Assembly: GCA_003451975.1 (NCBI GenBank)
Contig: DMIX01000187.1
Coordinates: 1-5,883, forward strand
Direction: 5' to 3'
DNA: 5,883 bases
Source of the DNA: Propionibacteriaceae bacterium
Lineage (GTDB): Bacteria > Actinomycetota > Actinomycetes > Propionibacteriales > Propionibacteriaceae
Below, piece after piece: positions 1-5,883 of this stretch (position 1 is the first letter of the stretch; every line of letters begins with the position of its first letter). The position numbers and the translations under genes were made by a program. The notes below the pieces were generated by a model. That model was not told the origin of the DNA. It was given only the letters and a program-made list of their open reading frames with translations, and did not search any database.

Positions 1-321
1 CTGGTGCAGGCCGTCGATGTTCTGAGTGATGACGGCGGTCAGCTTGCCAGCCTGCTCCAGTCGGGCCAGCGCCAGATGGGCGGGGTTGGGCTTGGCCTCG
101 GGGTGCAGCAGGTTGGCGCGGTAGTAGTCGAAGAACTCCTCGGTGTGTTTGACGAAGAAGGAGTGACTGAGGATCTCCTCGGGGCTGAAGGTGCCGATGC
201 GCTTGCTGTACAGACCACCACCGGAACGGAAATCAGGAATGCCGCTCTCGGTGGAGACCCCGGCGCCTCCGAAGAACACAATTCGTTCGGAGGCCGCGAT
301 GGCCTCAGCCAGTTCATTCAT
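1..321 (-). CDS. Sir2-family NAD-dependent protein deacylase (5' part only, C-terminus outside the window)
   Basis: Reading the minus strand from the ATG at 321-319 gives 107 open codons up to the window edge. The product is the N-terminal part of a cytosolic sirtuin, which removes acyl groups from protein lysines using NAD+ and yields nicotinamide and O-acyl-ADP-ribose. The NAD-binding hallmark GAGVSTESGIPDFRS lies at residues 19-33, and TQNIDGLHQ at 99-107 is the second hallmark, with the conserved Gln, Asn and Asp. The catalytic His and any zinc-binding Cys module would lie beyond the edge and cannot be checked. Start choice is firm: an in-frame TAG sits four codons upstream (333-331), leaving no earlier start. 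The Tyr-x-x-Arg pair that marks desuccinylase sirtuins such as E. coli CobB aligns with Phe64 and Tyr67 here, so a deacetylase-like (class U type) enzyme is more likely. That alignment is from memory. It is transcribed divergently from the M20 hydrolase. Confidence 0.93.
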   Translation of the reverse strand, partial: MNELAEAIAASERIVFFGGAGVSTESGIPDFRSGGGLYSKRIGTFSPEEILSHSFFVKHTEEFFDYYRANLLHPEAKPNPAHLALARLEQAGKLTAVITQNIDGLHQ

Positions 322-323
322 GT

Positions 324-359
324 GCTGACCCTAGACCCGGAACGTAACCTGGCTGACCC
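324..359. repeat. 8-bp direct repeat GCTGACCC in the divergent promoter region
   Basis: GCTGACCC occurs at 324-331 and again at 352-359, 28 bp apart start to start, with a third GACCC at 334-338. One copy overlaps the candidate sirtuin -10 and start region, and the other lies just upstream of the candidate hydrolase promoter. This could be an operator for a regulator acting on both genes. It could also be chance: the same octamer also appears inside the helicase gene near 3305. Confidence 0.25.
328..333 (-). promoter_or_regulatory. Candidate -10 element of the sirtuin gene (leaderless), overlapping a possible SD
   Basis: On the minus strand TAGGGT (333-328) is followed by six bases and then the ATG at 321. 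This spacing would put the transcription start at or next to the A of the start codon, giving a leaderless mRNA as is common in actinobacteria. No convincing -35 is seen. Two alternatives exist. TACGTT (346-341) could be the -10 of a short-leader transcript, in which case AGGG (332-329), 7 nt before the ATG, would serve as Shine-Dalgarno. The sequence alone cannot decide between them. Confidence 0.45.
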
Positions 360-370
360 GATCGCCACGT

Positions 371-376
371 TAGGCT
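371..376 (+). promoter_or_regulatory. Candidate -10 element of the M20 hydrolase gene (leaderless)
   Basis: TAGGCT fits the TANNNT pattern of actinobacterial housekeeping -10 boxes. It is followed by GCGGGC and then the ATG at 383, so initiation about 7 nt downstream would begin at the start codon. A Shine-Dalgarno is not evident at a normal distance: GCGGG lies directly against the ATG. Leaderless expression therefore explains the start best. No good -35 hexamer is visible 16-18 bp upstream. The region is shared with the divergent sirtuin promoter. Confidence 0.5.
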
Positions 377-382
377 GCGGGC

Positions 383-1765
383 ATGGACGCTGAATGGCCA
401 CCGCCGGCCGATTCCACACCGGCTCGGGAGGGGATCGCAGAGCGCCTGTCGCGGATGATCCAACTCCCGACGATTTCGGTCGATCTACCCCACACCGGAC
501 TGGGAGTCTTCGAGGAGTTCGAGCAGCTTCTCGCTGAGCTGTATCCGCTGATTCACGCCAAGCTCGCCAAGGAGAAGATTGGCGAACTGGGCCTGGTCTT
601 CGACTGGGCCCCGGCAGCGCCCACCGATGGGCCACCTGTCGTGCTGATGGCCCACTTCGATGTGGTGCCGGTGGTCGGTCAAGAAGCGGAATGGGGCGCC
701 CCTCCCTTCGAAGGCCGCATCGTCGAGGGCGAAGTGCTCGGTCGGGGCGCGCTGGACGACAAAGGGGCGCTGTGCACCCTGCTGGAGTCGGTGGAGAACC
801 TGCTGGCCCAGGACTGGGCGCCCCCGATGCGGGTGTTGCTGTGCCTGGGAGGCGACGAAGAAGATCATGGGCACGCCGCCCGGCTGATCGCCGAGACGCT
901 GCGGGAACGCGGCGTGCGTCCGGCCTTCGTGATCGACGAAGGCGGTGCGATCACCCAGATTCCGTTCCCGGGTGTTCCGGGCTGGTTCGCCATGGTGGGT
1001 CTGGCCGAAAAAGGCGTGATGACCGTGGAACTGAGCACGTCCGGCACCGGCGGTCACGCCTCGGCACCCTCCGGCCTCACCGCGGTCGGACGCATCGCCA
1101 AGGCGGTCGCCAAACTCAACCGCAATCCGTTCCCGCCGCACACCCCAGGCACGGTGAGCCAACTGTTCGGCGCCATCGCCGACCACGCCGAGCCGCGCTA
1201 CGCCACCGCCTACCGGCTGGTGGGACGGGCGCCGGTGATCAGTGCACGGGCGCTGCCGCTCGCAGGCAATGAAGCCACCGCCATGGTGCGTACCACGCTG
1301 GCCCCCACCATGCTCGATGGCGGCAGCAGTTCCAACGTGCTGCCGTCGTCGGCCTCGGCCACGCTGAACATTCGCATCAATATCGGCGAAAGCACCGCCA
1401 GCGTGATGGCTCGGTTGCGGCGAGTCATCGCAGATTCCGAGGTGATCGTGCGACTGGTGGAAGGTGACGAGCCCACCCCCGAGGCGAGCACCACCAATGC
1501 GGCCTGGAAGCTGATCACCGACGCCGTCGAAGCGAGCTACCCCGGCGTCGCAACGCTGCCGTATCTGACGATGGCAGCCACCGATGGTCGGCACTGGCAC
1601 CGATTCGTGGCCGACGTTTATCGCTTCGCCCCACTCCAGATGGATGCAGCACAGCGCGCCAGTATCCACGGAGTCGATGAGCGGGTCAGTGTTGATGCGC
1701 TGCGGCGCGGTGAACGGTTCTATCGAGCACTCCTGCTCGGACTGGTAGGAGCGACTCATGAGTGA
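383..1765 (+). CDS. M20-family metallo-hydrolase, PM20D1 / carboxypeptidase S-like
   Basis: This 460-residue protein is a complete di-zinc M20 amidohydrolase. It would cleave (or reversibly form) an amide bond next to a free carboxylate, as in small peptides or N-acyl amino acids. Visible motifs in order: HFDVVP (91-96, ligand His91), GRGALDDKG (120-128, bridging Asp125), GDEE (157-160, general base Glu159 and ligand Glu160), VIDEGG (183-188, ligand Asp185) and IHGVDE (428-433, ligand His429). The lid domain, about 210-360, holds GGHAS with His224, SSNVLP with Asn318, and Arg331. Motif wording and spacing match vertebrate PM20D1 and yeast carboxypeptidase S better than DapE or ArgE. There is no signal peptide, so unlike those eukaryotic relatives it should be cytoplasmic. 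The start is fixed by an in-frame TAG at 371-373. The 3' end overlaps the transporter gene by 8 nt. The family is secure; the substrate is unknown. Confidence 0.93.
   Translation: MDAEWPPPADSTPAREGIAERLSRMIQLPTISVDLPHTGLGVFEEFEQLLAELYPLIHAKLAKEKIGELGLVFDWAPAAPTDGPPVVLMAHFDVVPVVGQEAEWGAPPFEGRIVEGEVLGRGALDDKGALCTLLESVENLLAQDWAPPMRVLLCLGGDEEDHGHAARLIAETLRERGVRPAFVIDEGGAITQIPFPGVPGWFAMVGLAEKGVMTVELSTSGTGGHASAPSGLTAVGRIAKAVAKLNRNPFPPHTPGTVSQLFGAIADHAEPRYATAYRLVGRAPVISARALPLAGNEATAMVRTTLAPTMLDGGSSSNVLPSSASATLNIRINIGESTASVMARLRRVIADSEVIVRLVEGDEPTPEASTTNAAWKLITDAVEASYPGVATLPYLTMAATDGRHWHRFVADVYRFAPLQMDAAQRASIHGVDERVSVDALRRGERFYRALLLGLVGATHE
1747..1751 (+). promoter_or_regulatory. Ribosome binding site of the transporter gene, inside the hydrolase gene
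   Basis: AGGAG ends 6 nt before the ATG at 1758, close to ideal spacing. It lies within the last codons of the M20 gene, whose TGA (1763-1765) comes after the transporter start codon. A ribosome finishing the hydrolase is therefore delivered to the next start, consistent with translational coupling. This site also fixes the transporter start. Confidence 0.75.
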
Positions 1766-3206
1766 ACCCGTGGCGGTGGACGCCGGCAAGATCCGTTTCG
1801 GCGCGCTGGGTGCAGTGGTCGGTTTCCTGGTCTTCGTCGAGTTGACCAGTGGCGTGATCCAGGGCTTCTACACCCCGCTGCTGACCGATATTGCACGCTA
1901 CTTCGGCGTTCCGGACGCCGATGTGAACTGGCTCGAAGGCGGCCAGGCGATGGTGGCCGCGATTGTCATCCCCGCTTTCGCCAAGCTCGGCGACATGATC
2001 GGACATCGGCGCATGCTGCTGGTGTCCACCGCCGTCACAGCGTTGGCCAGTGTGTTGATGCCTTTGACCGGCAACTTCTGGCTGTTTCTGGTGGCGTGGT
2101 CGCTCCAGGGCTTCTACATCGTGTGGCTGCCGTTGGAGACCGCTTTGATCTACTCCCGGGCGCGCTCCACCGGGCATCCAGCAGCGCTCACCCGCCGGGC
2201 GGCGGGCATCCTGGTCGGATCATTGGAGGCTGGCGTCATCATCGCCGCACTGGCTGCCGGTCAGCTCATAGAAGTGCTGCCGTTGCCCTACATCTTGTGG
2301 ATTCCCGCCGTAGCGGTGACGGCGTGCTTTTTCGTGATCCTGTTTGGAGTCAAAGAATCCCCGGACCTGCACGGCGGACGCTTCGACGTGGTCGGATTGC
2401 TGCTGGTCGCGGTTGCCCTGCTTGCCTTCACCGGCGGCTTGTTCCTGCTGCGCGTCCAAGGCGCAGCGAGCGTGACGCCCTGGCTGGTGATCGTGTTGGG
2501 GCTGTTGGCATTCATTCCGTTCGTGCAGTGGGAACTGCGCAGCCCCGACCCGGTGGTGGACGTTCGCATGTTCGTTCAGCCCGCGTTGTGGCCGGTATTC
2601 CTCACCGCAGGTCTGTTTGGGGTGAGTGTCCTGGGAGCACAAGCCCCGCTGTCGACCTTCGCCCGCACGGATCCCACGATCTACGGCTACGGCTTGGGAA
2701 CCACCAGTGGGCAAACCTCGATTCTGATCGGGGCCTACGTGCTCACCTTGGCTGTGGGCGCGGTGCTGCTCCCGGTGGTCACCAAATTCGTGACACCTCG
2801 GTGGGCCTTGGTCGGGGCCAGCGCCATGGTGTCGGTCGGCTACCTGCTGTTCCTTCCCTTCCACGACAGCTATGCCCAGACCCTCACCAACATGGTCATC
2901 GCCGGTCTGGGTTCCGGTGCCCTGGTTGCCGCTCTTCCGGCAGCAGCAGCTTCGGCCGCACCGCTGGGCCAGACAGGGGTGGCGACGGGTCTGACAAATT
3001 CGGTGAAGACCGTCGGCGGGGCAGTGGCCTCGGCCGTGTTCGGTATCGCGCTGGCTACTCATGCCGACGGCACCGCAGCCCAGACTGCCGGCTCGTTCAG
3101 CGGCTACGTCACCGTGTGGACGGTTTGTGGTCTGACTGCGCTGGCTGCCGCGGTGGCGCTGCTGTTCGTGCCCAAGACGGCGTTCAGCGACACGGCCGTC
3201 GCCTGA
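1758..3206 (+). CDS. MFS transporter, DHA2-like with about 14 transmembrane helices
   Basis: This 482-residue integral membrane protein has about 14 hydrophobic helices, estimated by eye near residues 13-33, 60-76, 84-104, 106-127, 148-170, 178-197, 210-231, 239-257, 277-296, 320-341, 347-366, 374-397, 415-434 and 449-471. The signature MFS motif A is present in the loop between helices 2 and 3 as KLGDMIGHRR (76-85), with Asp79 and the basic residues. A Gly/Ala-rich stretch, ATGLTNSVKTVGGAVAS (409-425), resembles the late helices of DHA2 (14-helix, drug:H+ antiporter) carriers. The antiporter motif C expected in helix 5 is degenerate: 154-169 reads GSLEAGVIIAALAAGQ, with no Gly-Pro pair and with Glu157 in the membrane. 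Glu127 also lies in helix 4. Overlap with the M20 gene suggests transport of that enzyme's substrate or product, which is an inference. The direction of transport and the cargo cannot be told from sequence. Confidence 0.88.
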   Translation: MSEPVAVDAGKIRFGALGAVVGFLVFVELTSGVIQGFYTPLLTDIARYFGVPDADVNWLEGGQAMVAAIVIPAFAKLGDMIGHRRMLLVSTAVTALASVLMPLTGNFWLFLVAWSLQGFYIVWLPLETALIYSRARSTGHPAALTRRAAGILVGSLEAGVIIAALAAGQLIEVLPLPYILWIPAVAVTACFFVILFGVKESPDLHGGRFDVVGLLLVAVALLAFTGGLFLLRVQGAASVTPWLVIVLGLLAFIPFVQWELRSPDPVVDVRMFVQPALWPVFLTAGLFGVSVLGAQAPLSTFARTDPTIYGYGLGTTSGQTSILIGAYVLTLAVGAVLLPVVTKFVTPRWALVGASAMVSVGYLLFLPFHDSYAQTLTNMVIAGLGSGALVAALPAAAASAAPLGQTGVATGLTNSVKTVGGAVASAVFGIALATHADGTAAQTAGSFSGYVTVWTVCGLTALAAAVALLFVPKTAFSDTAVA

Positions 3207-3247
3207 GCCGCGGCAGCTTCTCAGAGCGCCTCGGCGAACCGGCCGGC

Positions 3248-3264
3248 CGTCTCAGGGTGAGACG
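3248..3264 (+). promoter_or_regulatory. Perfect hairpin enclosing the helicase ribosome binding site
   Basis: CGTCTCA (3248-3254), loop GGG (3255-3257) and TGAGACG (3258-3264) form a 7-bp perfect stem with a 3-nt loop. The 3' arm ends directly before the ATG at 3265. The only plausible Shine-Dalgarno bases, AGGG (3254-3257, 7 nt from the ATG) and the adjoining GTGAG, lie in the loop and stem. In mRNA the structure could limit ribosome access. As DNA it is an inverted repeat that could bind a regulator. The symmetry is directly seen; function is inferred. Confidence 0.5.
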
Positions 3265-5787
3265 ATGGGCATGATGAAACTCTCCGCTGATGTGCCCACC
3301 GACGCTGACCCAGATGCCCTCTACGCCGCCGTCGTCGACGCCGCTGGTGCTGACGGCATCAGCCTGTATCCGCACCAGGAAGAGGCCATTTTGGAGATCC
3401 TCACCGGCTCCAATGTCATCGTCACAACCCCGACCGGCTCTGGAAAGTCGCTGATCGCCACCGCAGCACACTTCGCGACTCTCGCCCAGGGCGGGCGCAG
3501 CTACTACACCGCACCGATCAAGGCGCTGGTCAGCGAGAAGTTCTTCGCCCTGTGTGGCATCTTCGGAGCCCACAATGTCGGCATGGTCACCGGCGACGCG
3601 TCGGTCAACGCCGATGCCCCCATCGTGTGCTGCACTGCTGAGATCCTGGCCAACATCGCGCTGCGTGAGGGCCGCGGCGCCGCAGTCGATCAGGTGGTGA
3701 TGGACGAGTTCCACTTCATCGCGGACCGGGATCGAGGCTGGGCCTGGCAGGTGCCCTTGGTGGAACTCCCGCAGGCCCAGTTCGTCATCATGTCGGCCAC
3801 GCTGGGAGATGTCCGCCAACTCGGCGAGGAACTCCACCGCGCCACCGGACGTGCGAGCGCGGCGATCAGCGACGCCGTGAGACCGGTGCCGCTGGTCTAC
3901 TCGTGGGCCATCACGCCGATCCACGAAACCATCCAGACCCTGATCAACGACCAACAAGCACCGGTCTACGTCGTGCACGCCACCCAGTCCCAAGCAGTGG
4001 ATCGAGCCCAATCACTGCTCAGCTCGGGCATCGTGGATCGTCGCCATCGCGCCGCACTGGTCGAGGCCTTGCGCGGTTTCCGGTTCGCCGGCGGCTTCGG
4101 CAAGACCCTCTCGACACTGCTGCATGCCGGAATCGCGGTGCACCATGCCGGCATGCTGCCGCGCTACCGACGGCTCGTCGAAACCCTGGCTCAGCGCGGG
4201 CTCCTCACCGTCATCTGCGGCACCGACACCCTCGGAGTAGGGATCAATGTGCCGATTCGCACGGTGCTCTTCGCCGCGCTCACCAAGTTCGACGGACGCC
4301 GCGGTCGGCTGCTCAGTAGTCGCGAGTTCCATCAGATCTCCGGACGGGCTGGCCGTCCGGGCTTCGACACGGTCGGCTATGTGGTAGCTCAGGCCCCCGA
4401 CCACGAAGTCGAGAATGTGCGCATCGCAGCCAAGTTCGCCGACGACGCCAAGAAGCTCAAGAGCGTGCGCCGCAAGAAACCCCCAGAGGGTTTCATCAGC
4501 TACACCGAGTCCTCCTTCACCAAACTGATGGAGTCCACCCCGGAACTGCTCCGGGCCCGCATGCGCGTAACCCACTCCCTGCTGCTCAACCTGTTGCAGC
4601 GCGACGAGGACACCGGTACCGCCTTCATCACCCTCATCGACTCCTGCACCACCGATCCTGTGGTGCGCCGACGCCTGATCCGCCGCGCCGCGGCCATGGG
4701 CCGCTCACTGATCCGCTCCGGTGTGGTCACTCGGCTGCCGGAGCCGACGCCGGGCGGACGCCGGTACGCCCTCGCGGTGGACCTCCAGCACGACTTCGCA
4801 CTCAATCAGCCACTAAGCGCCTTCGCGCTGTCGGCGATCGGCGAGTTGGACCAGGCCGCGCCCAGTTACGCCCTGGACGTGGTCAGCGTCATCGAGGCCA
4901 CGCTGGAGGACCCCAAGGTGATCCTGCTGGCCCAGCAGTTCAAAGCCCGCGGCGAGACGGTCGCCGAACTGAAAGCAGACGGCTACGACTACGAAGAACG
5001 CCAAGAGATCTTGGAGGAGGTCAGCTGGCCGCAGCCGCTGGCCGAGTTGCTGCACAACGTTCACAGCCGTGAACTGGTGCAGCACCCGTGGCTGGCCGAA
5101 AGCCCGGTGAACCCCAAGTCAGTGGTGCGCGACCAGTTCGAGCGGGTCATGACCTTCGCCGAGTACGTGGCCTTCTACAAACTGCAACGCAGCGAAGGCC
5201 TGCTGTTGCGGTACCTGTCGGACGCCTATCGGGCGCTGCGCCAGACCGTGCCGGAGGCTGCTCGCACCGAGGAACTGGAAGACCTCATCGAGTGGCTCGG
5301 TCAGGTCACCAGGCTTACCGACAGCTCGTTGTTGGACGAATGGGCCGCGCTCACCGGGCTGGCCGGCGCTAGCACCGACCTGACCGAACCCACCCCGCCG
5401 AATCACACCGTCACCGGCAATGCGCGTGCCTTCCGAGTGATGGTGCGCAACTCCCTGTTCCGCCGGGTGGAGCTCGCCGCCGCTGACGATGTCGACGCGC
5501 TTGCCAGTCTGGAATCCGGTGCCGGCGCGCTGACACGCTCGGACTGGGATCGCGCCTTGGGCGAGTATTGGGACGAGCACGACGAGATCAGAACCGACGG
5601 CGACGCCCGGGGCCCGGCCCTGCTGGTCATCGAAGCGAACGGGCGCGAATGGCAGGTGCGCCAGATCATTGCCGACCCCGCCGGCGACCACGACTGGGCT
5701 ATCACCGCACGCGTCGACCTCGACGAATGCGACGATGCCGAAGAATTGGTCGTCCACACGCTGTCCTTCGCCCGACTGGACGGCTGA
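3265..5787 (+). CDS. Ski2-like DExH-box (RNA) helicase with DUF3516-type C-terminal region
   Basis: This 840-residue cytosolic superfamily 2 ATPase probably unwinds or remodels RNA. The core (about 30-400) has YPHQ (35-38), Walker A TPTGSGKS (55-62), Ia TAPIKAL (82-88), TGDAS (109-113), the DExH box DEFH (147-150), SATL (177-180), TDTLGVGINVP (320-330) and QISGRAGRPG (357-366). The last motif and the DEFH box are typical of the Ski2/Mtr4/HelY group. Residues from about 400 on do not resemble the Ski2 arch domain and match what I know as DUF3516, found fused to actinobacterial helicases. This half is mostly predicted helix, then a strand-rich end from about 720. The ATG at 3265 is chosen for its AGGG at 7 nt; ATGs at 3271 and 3274 are too far from it. 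The gene starts 58 nt after the transporter, with no terminator visible between, so it may share that transcript. Its exact RNA target is unknown. Confidence 0.93.
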   Translation: MGMMKLSADVPTDADPDALYAAVVDAAGADGISLYPHQEEAILEILTGSNVIVTTPTGSGKSLIATAAHFATLAQGGRSYYTAPIKALVSEKFFALCGIFGAHNVGMVTGDASVNADAPIVCCTAEILANIALREGRGAAVDQVVMDEFHFIADRDRGWAWQVPLVELPQAQFVIMSATLGDVRQLGEELHRATGRASAAISDAVRPVPLVYSWAITPIHETIQTLINDQQAPVYVVHATQSQAVDRAQSLLSSGIVDRRHRAALVEALRGFRFAGGFGKTLSTLLHAGIAVHHAGMLPRYRRLVETLAQRGLLTVICGTDTLGVGINVPIRTVLFAALTKFDGRRGRLLSSREFHQISGRAGRPGFDTVGYVVAQAPDHEVENVRIAAKFADDAKKLKSVRRKKPPEGFISYTESSFTKLMESTPELLRARMRVTHSLLLNLLQRDEDTGTAFITLIDSCTTDPVVRRRLIRRAAAMGRSLIRSGVVTRLPEPTPGGRRYALAVDLQHDFALNQPLSAFALSAIGELDQAAPSYALDVVSVIEATLEDPKVILLAQQFKARGETVAELKADGYDYEERQEILEEVSWPQPLAELLHNVHSRELVQHPWLAESPVNPKSVVRDQFERVMTFAEYVAFYKLQRSEGLLLRYLSDAYRALRQTVPEAARTEELEDLIEWLGQVTRLTDSSLLDEWAALTGLAGASTDLTEPTPPNHTVTGNARAFRVMVRNSLFRRVELAAADDVDALASLESGAGALTRSDWDRALGEYWDEHDEIRTDGDARGPALLVIEANGREWQVRQIIADPAGDHDWAITARVDLDECDDAEELVVHTLSFARLDG

Positions 5788-5830
5788 AGGTCGCCGAGGT
5801 GCGTGGGGCAGTGCCCTCGCAGAATCGACG

Positions 5831-5864
5831 AAGCCCGGTGACCGACCCCTGATGCTGGGGGCTT
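5831..5864 (+). terminator. Weak stem-loop after the helicase gene, possible terminator
   Basis: AAGCCC (5831-5836) can pair with GGGCTT (5859-5864) across a 22-nt loop. A competing inner pairing joins CCCC (5846-5849) and GGGG (5857-5860) across 7 nt. A smaller stem, GGGC/GCCC with loop AGT, lies near 5809-5819. No run of T follows, so this is not a standard intrinsic terminator. The 96 bases after the helicase stop otherwise hold no gene I can support. Confidence 0.2.
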
Positions 5865-5883
5865 GGGTGCGGTAGACGTGTGC

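Noticed and set aside
39..317. Minus-strand frame starting MNWLRPSRPP
   Set aside because: It uses an ATG overlapping the sirtuin start in another frame; the product is Ser/Pro/Thr-rich shadow sequence, while the frame starting at 321 gives two sirtuin hallmarks.
4..393. Plus-strand 129-codon open frame at the left edge
   Set aside because: Antisense to the sirtuin and running through the divergent promoter region; no motif seen.
691..1272. Arg-rich plus-strand frame inside the M20 gene
   Set aside because: A +1-type shadow frame full of Arg and Gly; no plausible RBS or domain.
485..1789. 434-codon open frame on the minus strand opposite the M20 hydrolase
   Set aside because: Its translation is rich in His, Arg, Gly and Gln with no recognisable motif, as expected of antisense frames in GC-rich DNA. 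The opposite strand encodes a full set of M20 catalytic motifs.
2937..2950. Short run of GCA/CAG triplets
   Set aside because: Only a few units and in frame within an Ala-rich transporter helix, so it reflects protein composition rather than a repeat element.
2220..3062. 280-codon minus-strand open frame opposite the transporter
   Set aside because: Low-complexity, Gln/Gly/His-rich product with no family resemblance; it is a shadow of the transporter's codon bias.
3239..3248. CCGGCCGGCC self-complementary run before the helicase
   Set aside because: Such GC palindromes are common by chance in DNA of this composition, and no T-tract follows that would make it a terminator.
3184..4011. 275-codon minus-strand open frame over the helicase start
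   Set aside because: Overlaps the helicase core motifs in antisense and shows no domain signature of its own.
5669..5875. Small plus-strand frame spanning the helicase end and tail
   Set aside because: Mostly overlaps the helicase in another frame and has no RBS or conserved look; no support for a small gene in the tail.

Overview
The window is GC-rich and gene-dense, with tight gene spacing. It looks like chromosomal DNA of a high-GC Gram-positive bacterium (Actinomycetota). The best taxonomic clue is the 840-residue Ski2-like helicase with a DUF3516-type C-terminal half, an architecture I know mainly from actinobacteria. The two candidate leaderless promoters also fit that group. I cannot place the genus. 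I see no mobile elements, RNA genes, CRISPR arrays or decayed genes.

Layout. (1) Bases 1-321, minus strand: the first 107 codons of a Sir2-family NAD-dependent protein deacylase that runs off the left edge. (2) Bases 322-382: a 61-bp divergent promoter region. Each outward gene has a TAGGNT hexamer exactly 6 nt before its ATG, a mirror-like arrangement suggesting two leaderless promoters. (3) Bases 383-1765, plus strand: a complete M20-family metallo-hydrolase of the PM20D1/carboxypeptidase S type. (4) Bases 1758-3206: a membrane transporter of the major facilitator superfamily with about 14 predicted helices, overlapping the peptidase by 8 nt and probably translationally coupled to it. (5) Bases 3207-3264: a short spacer with a perfect 7-bp hairpin over the ribosome binding site of the next gene. 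(6) Bases 3265-5787: the Ski2-like DExH helicase. (7) Bases 5788-5883: a non-coding tail with at most weak stem-loops.

How they may work together. The peptidase and transporter overlap and look like a functional pair: a cytoplasmic amidohydrolase acting on N-acyl amino acids or small peptides, plus a carrier for the substrate or product. The substrate cannot be read from the sequence. The sirtuin shares their control region but is transcribed away. The helicase follows on the same strand without a visible terminator in between, so it may be co-transcribed, but its likely role in RNA metabolism is unrelated to the first pair. Nothing here proves a new multi-gene system. The points most worth a second look are the mirrored leaderless promoters, the hairpin over the helicase start, the PM20D1-like enzyme paired with its transporter, and the uncharacterised C-terminal half of the helicase.
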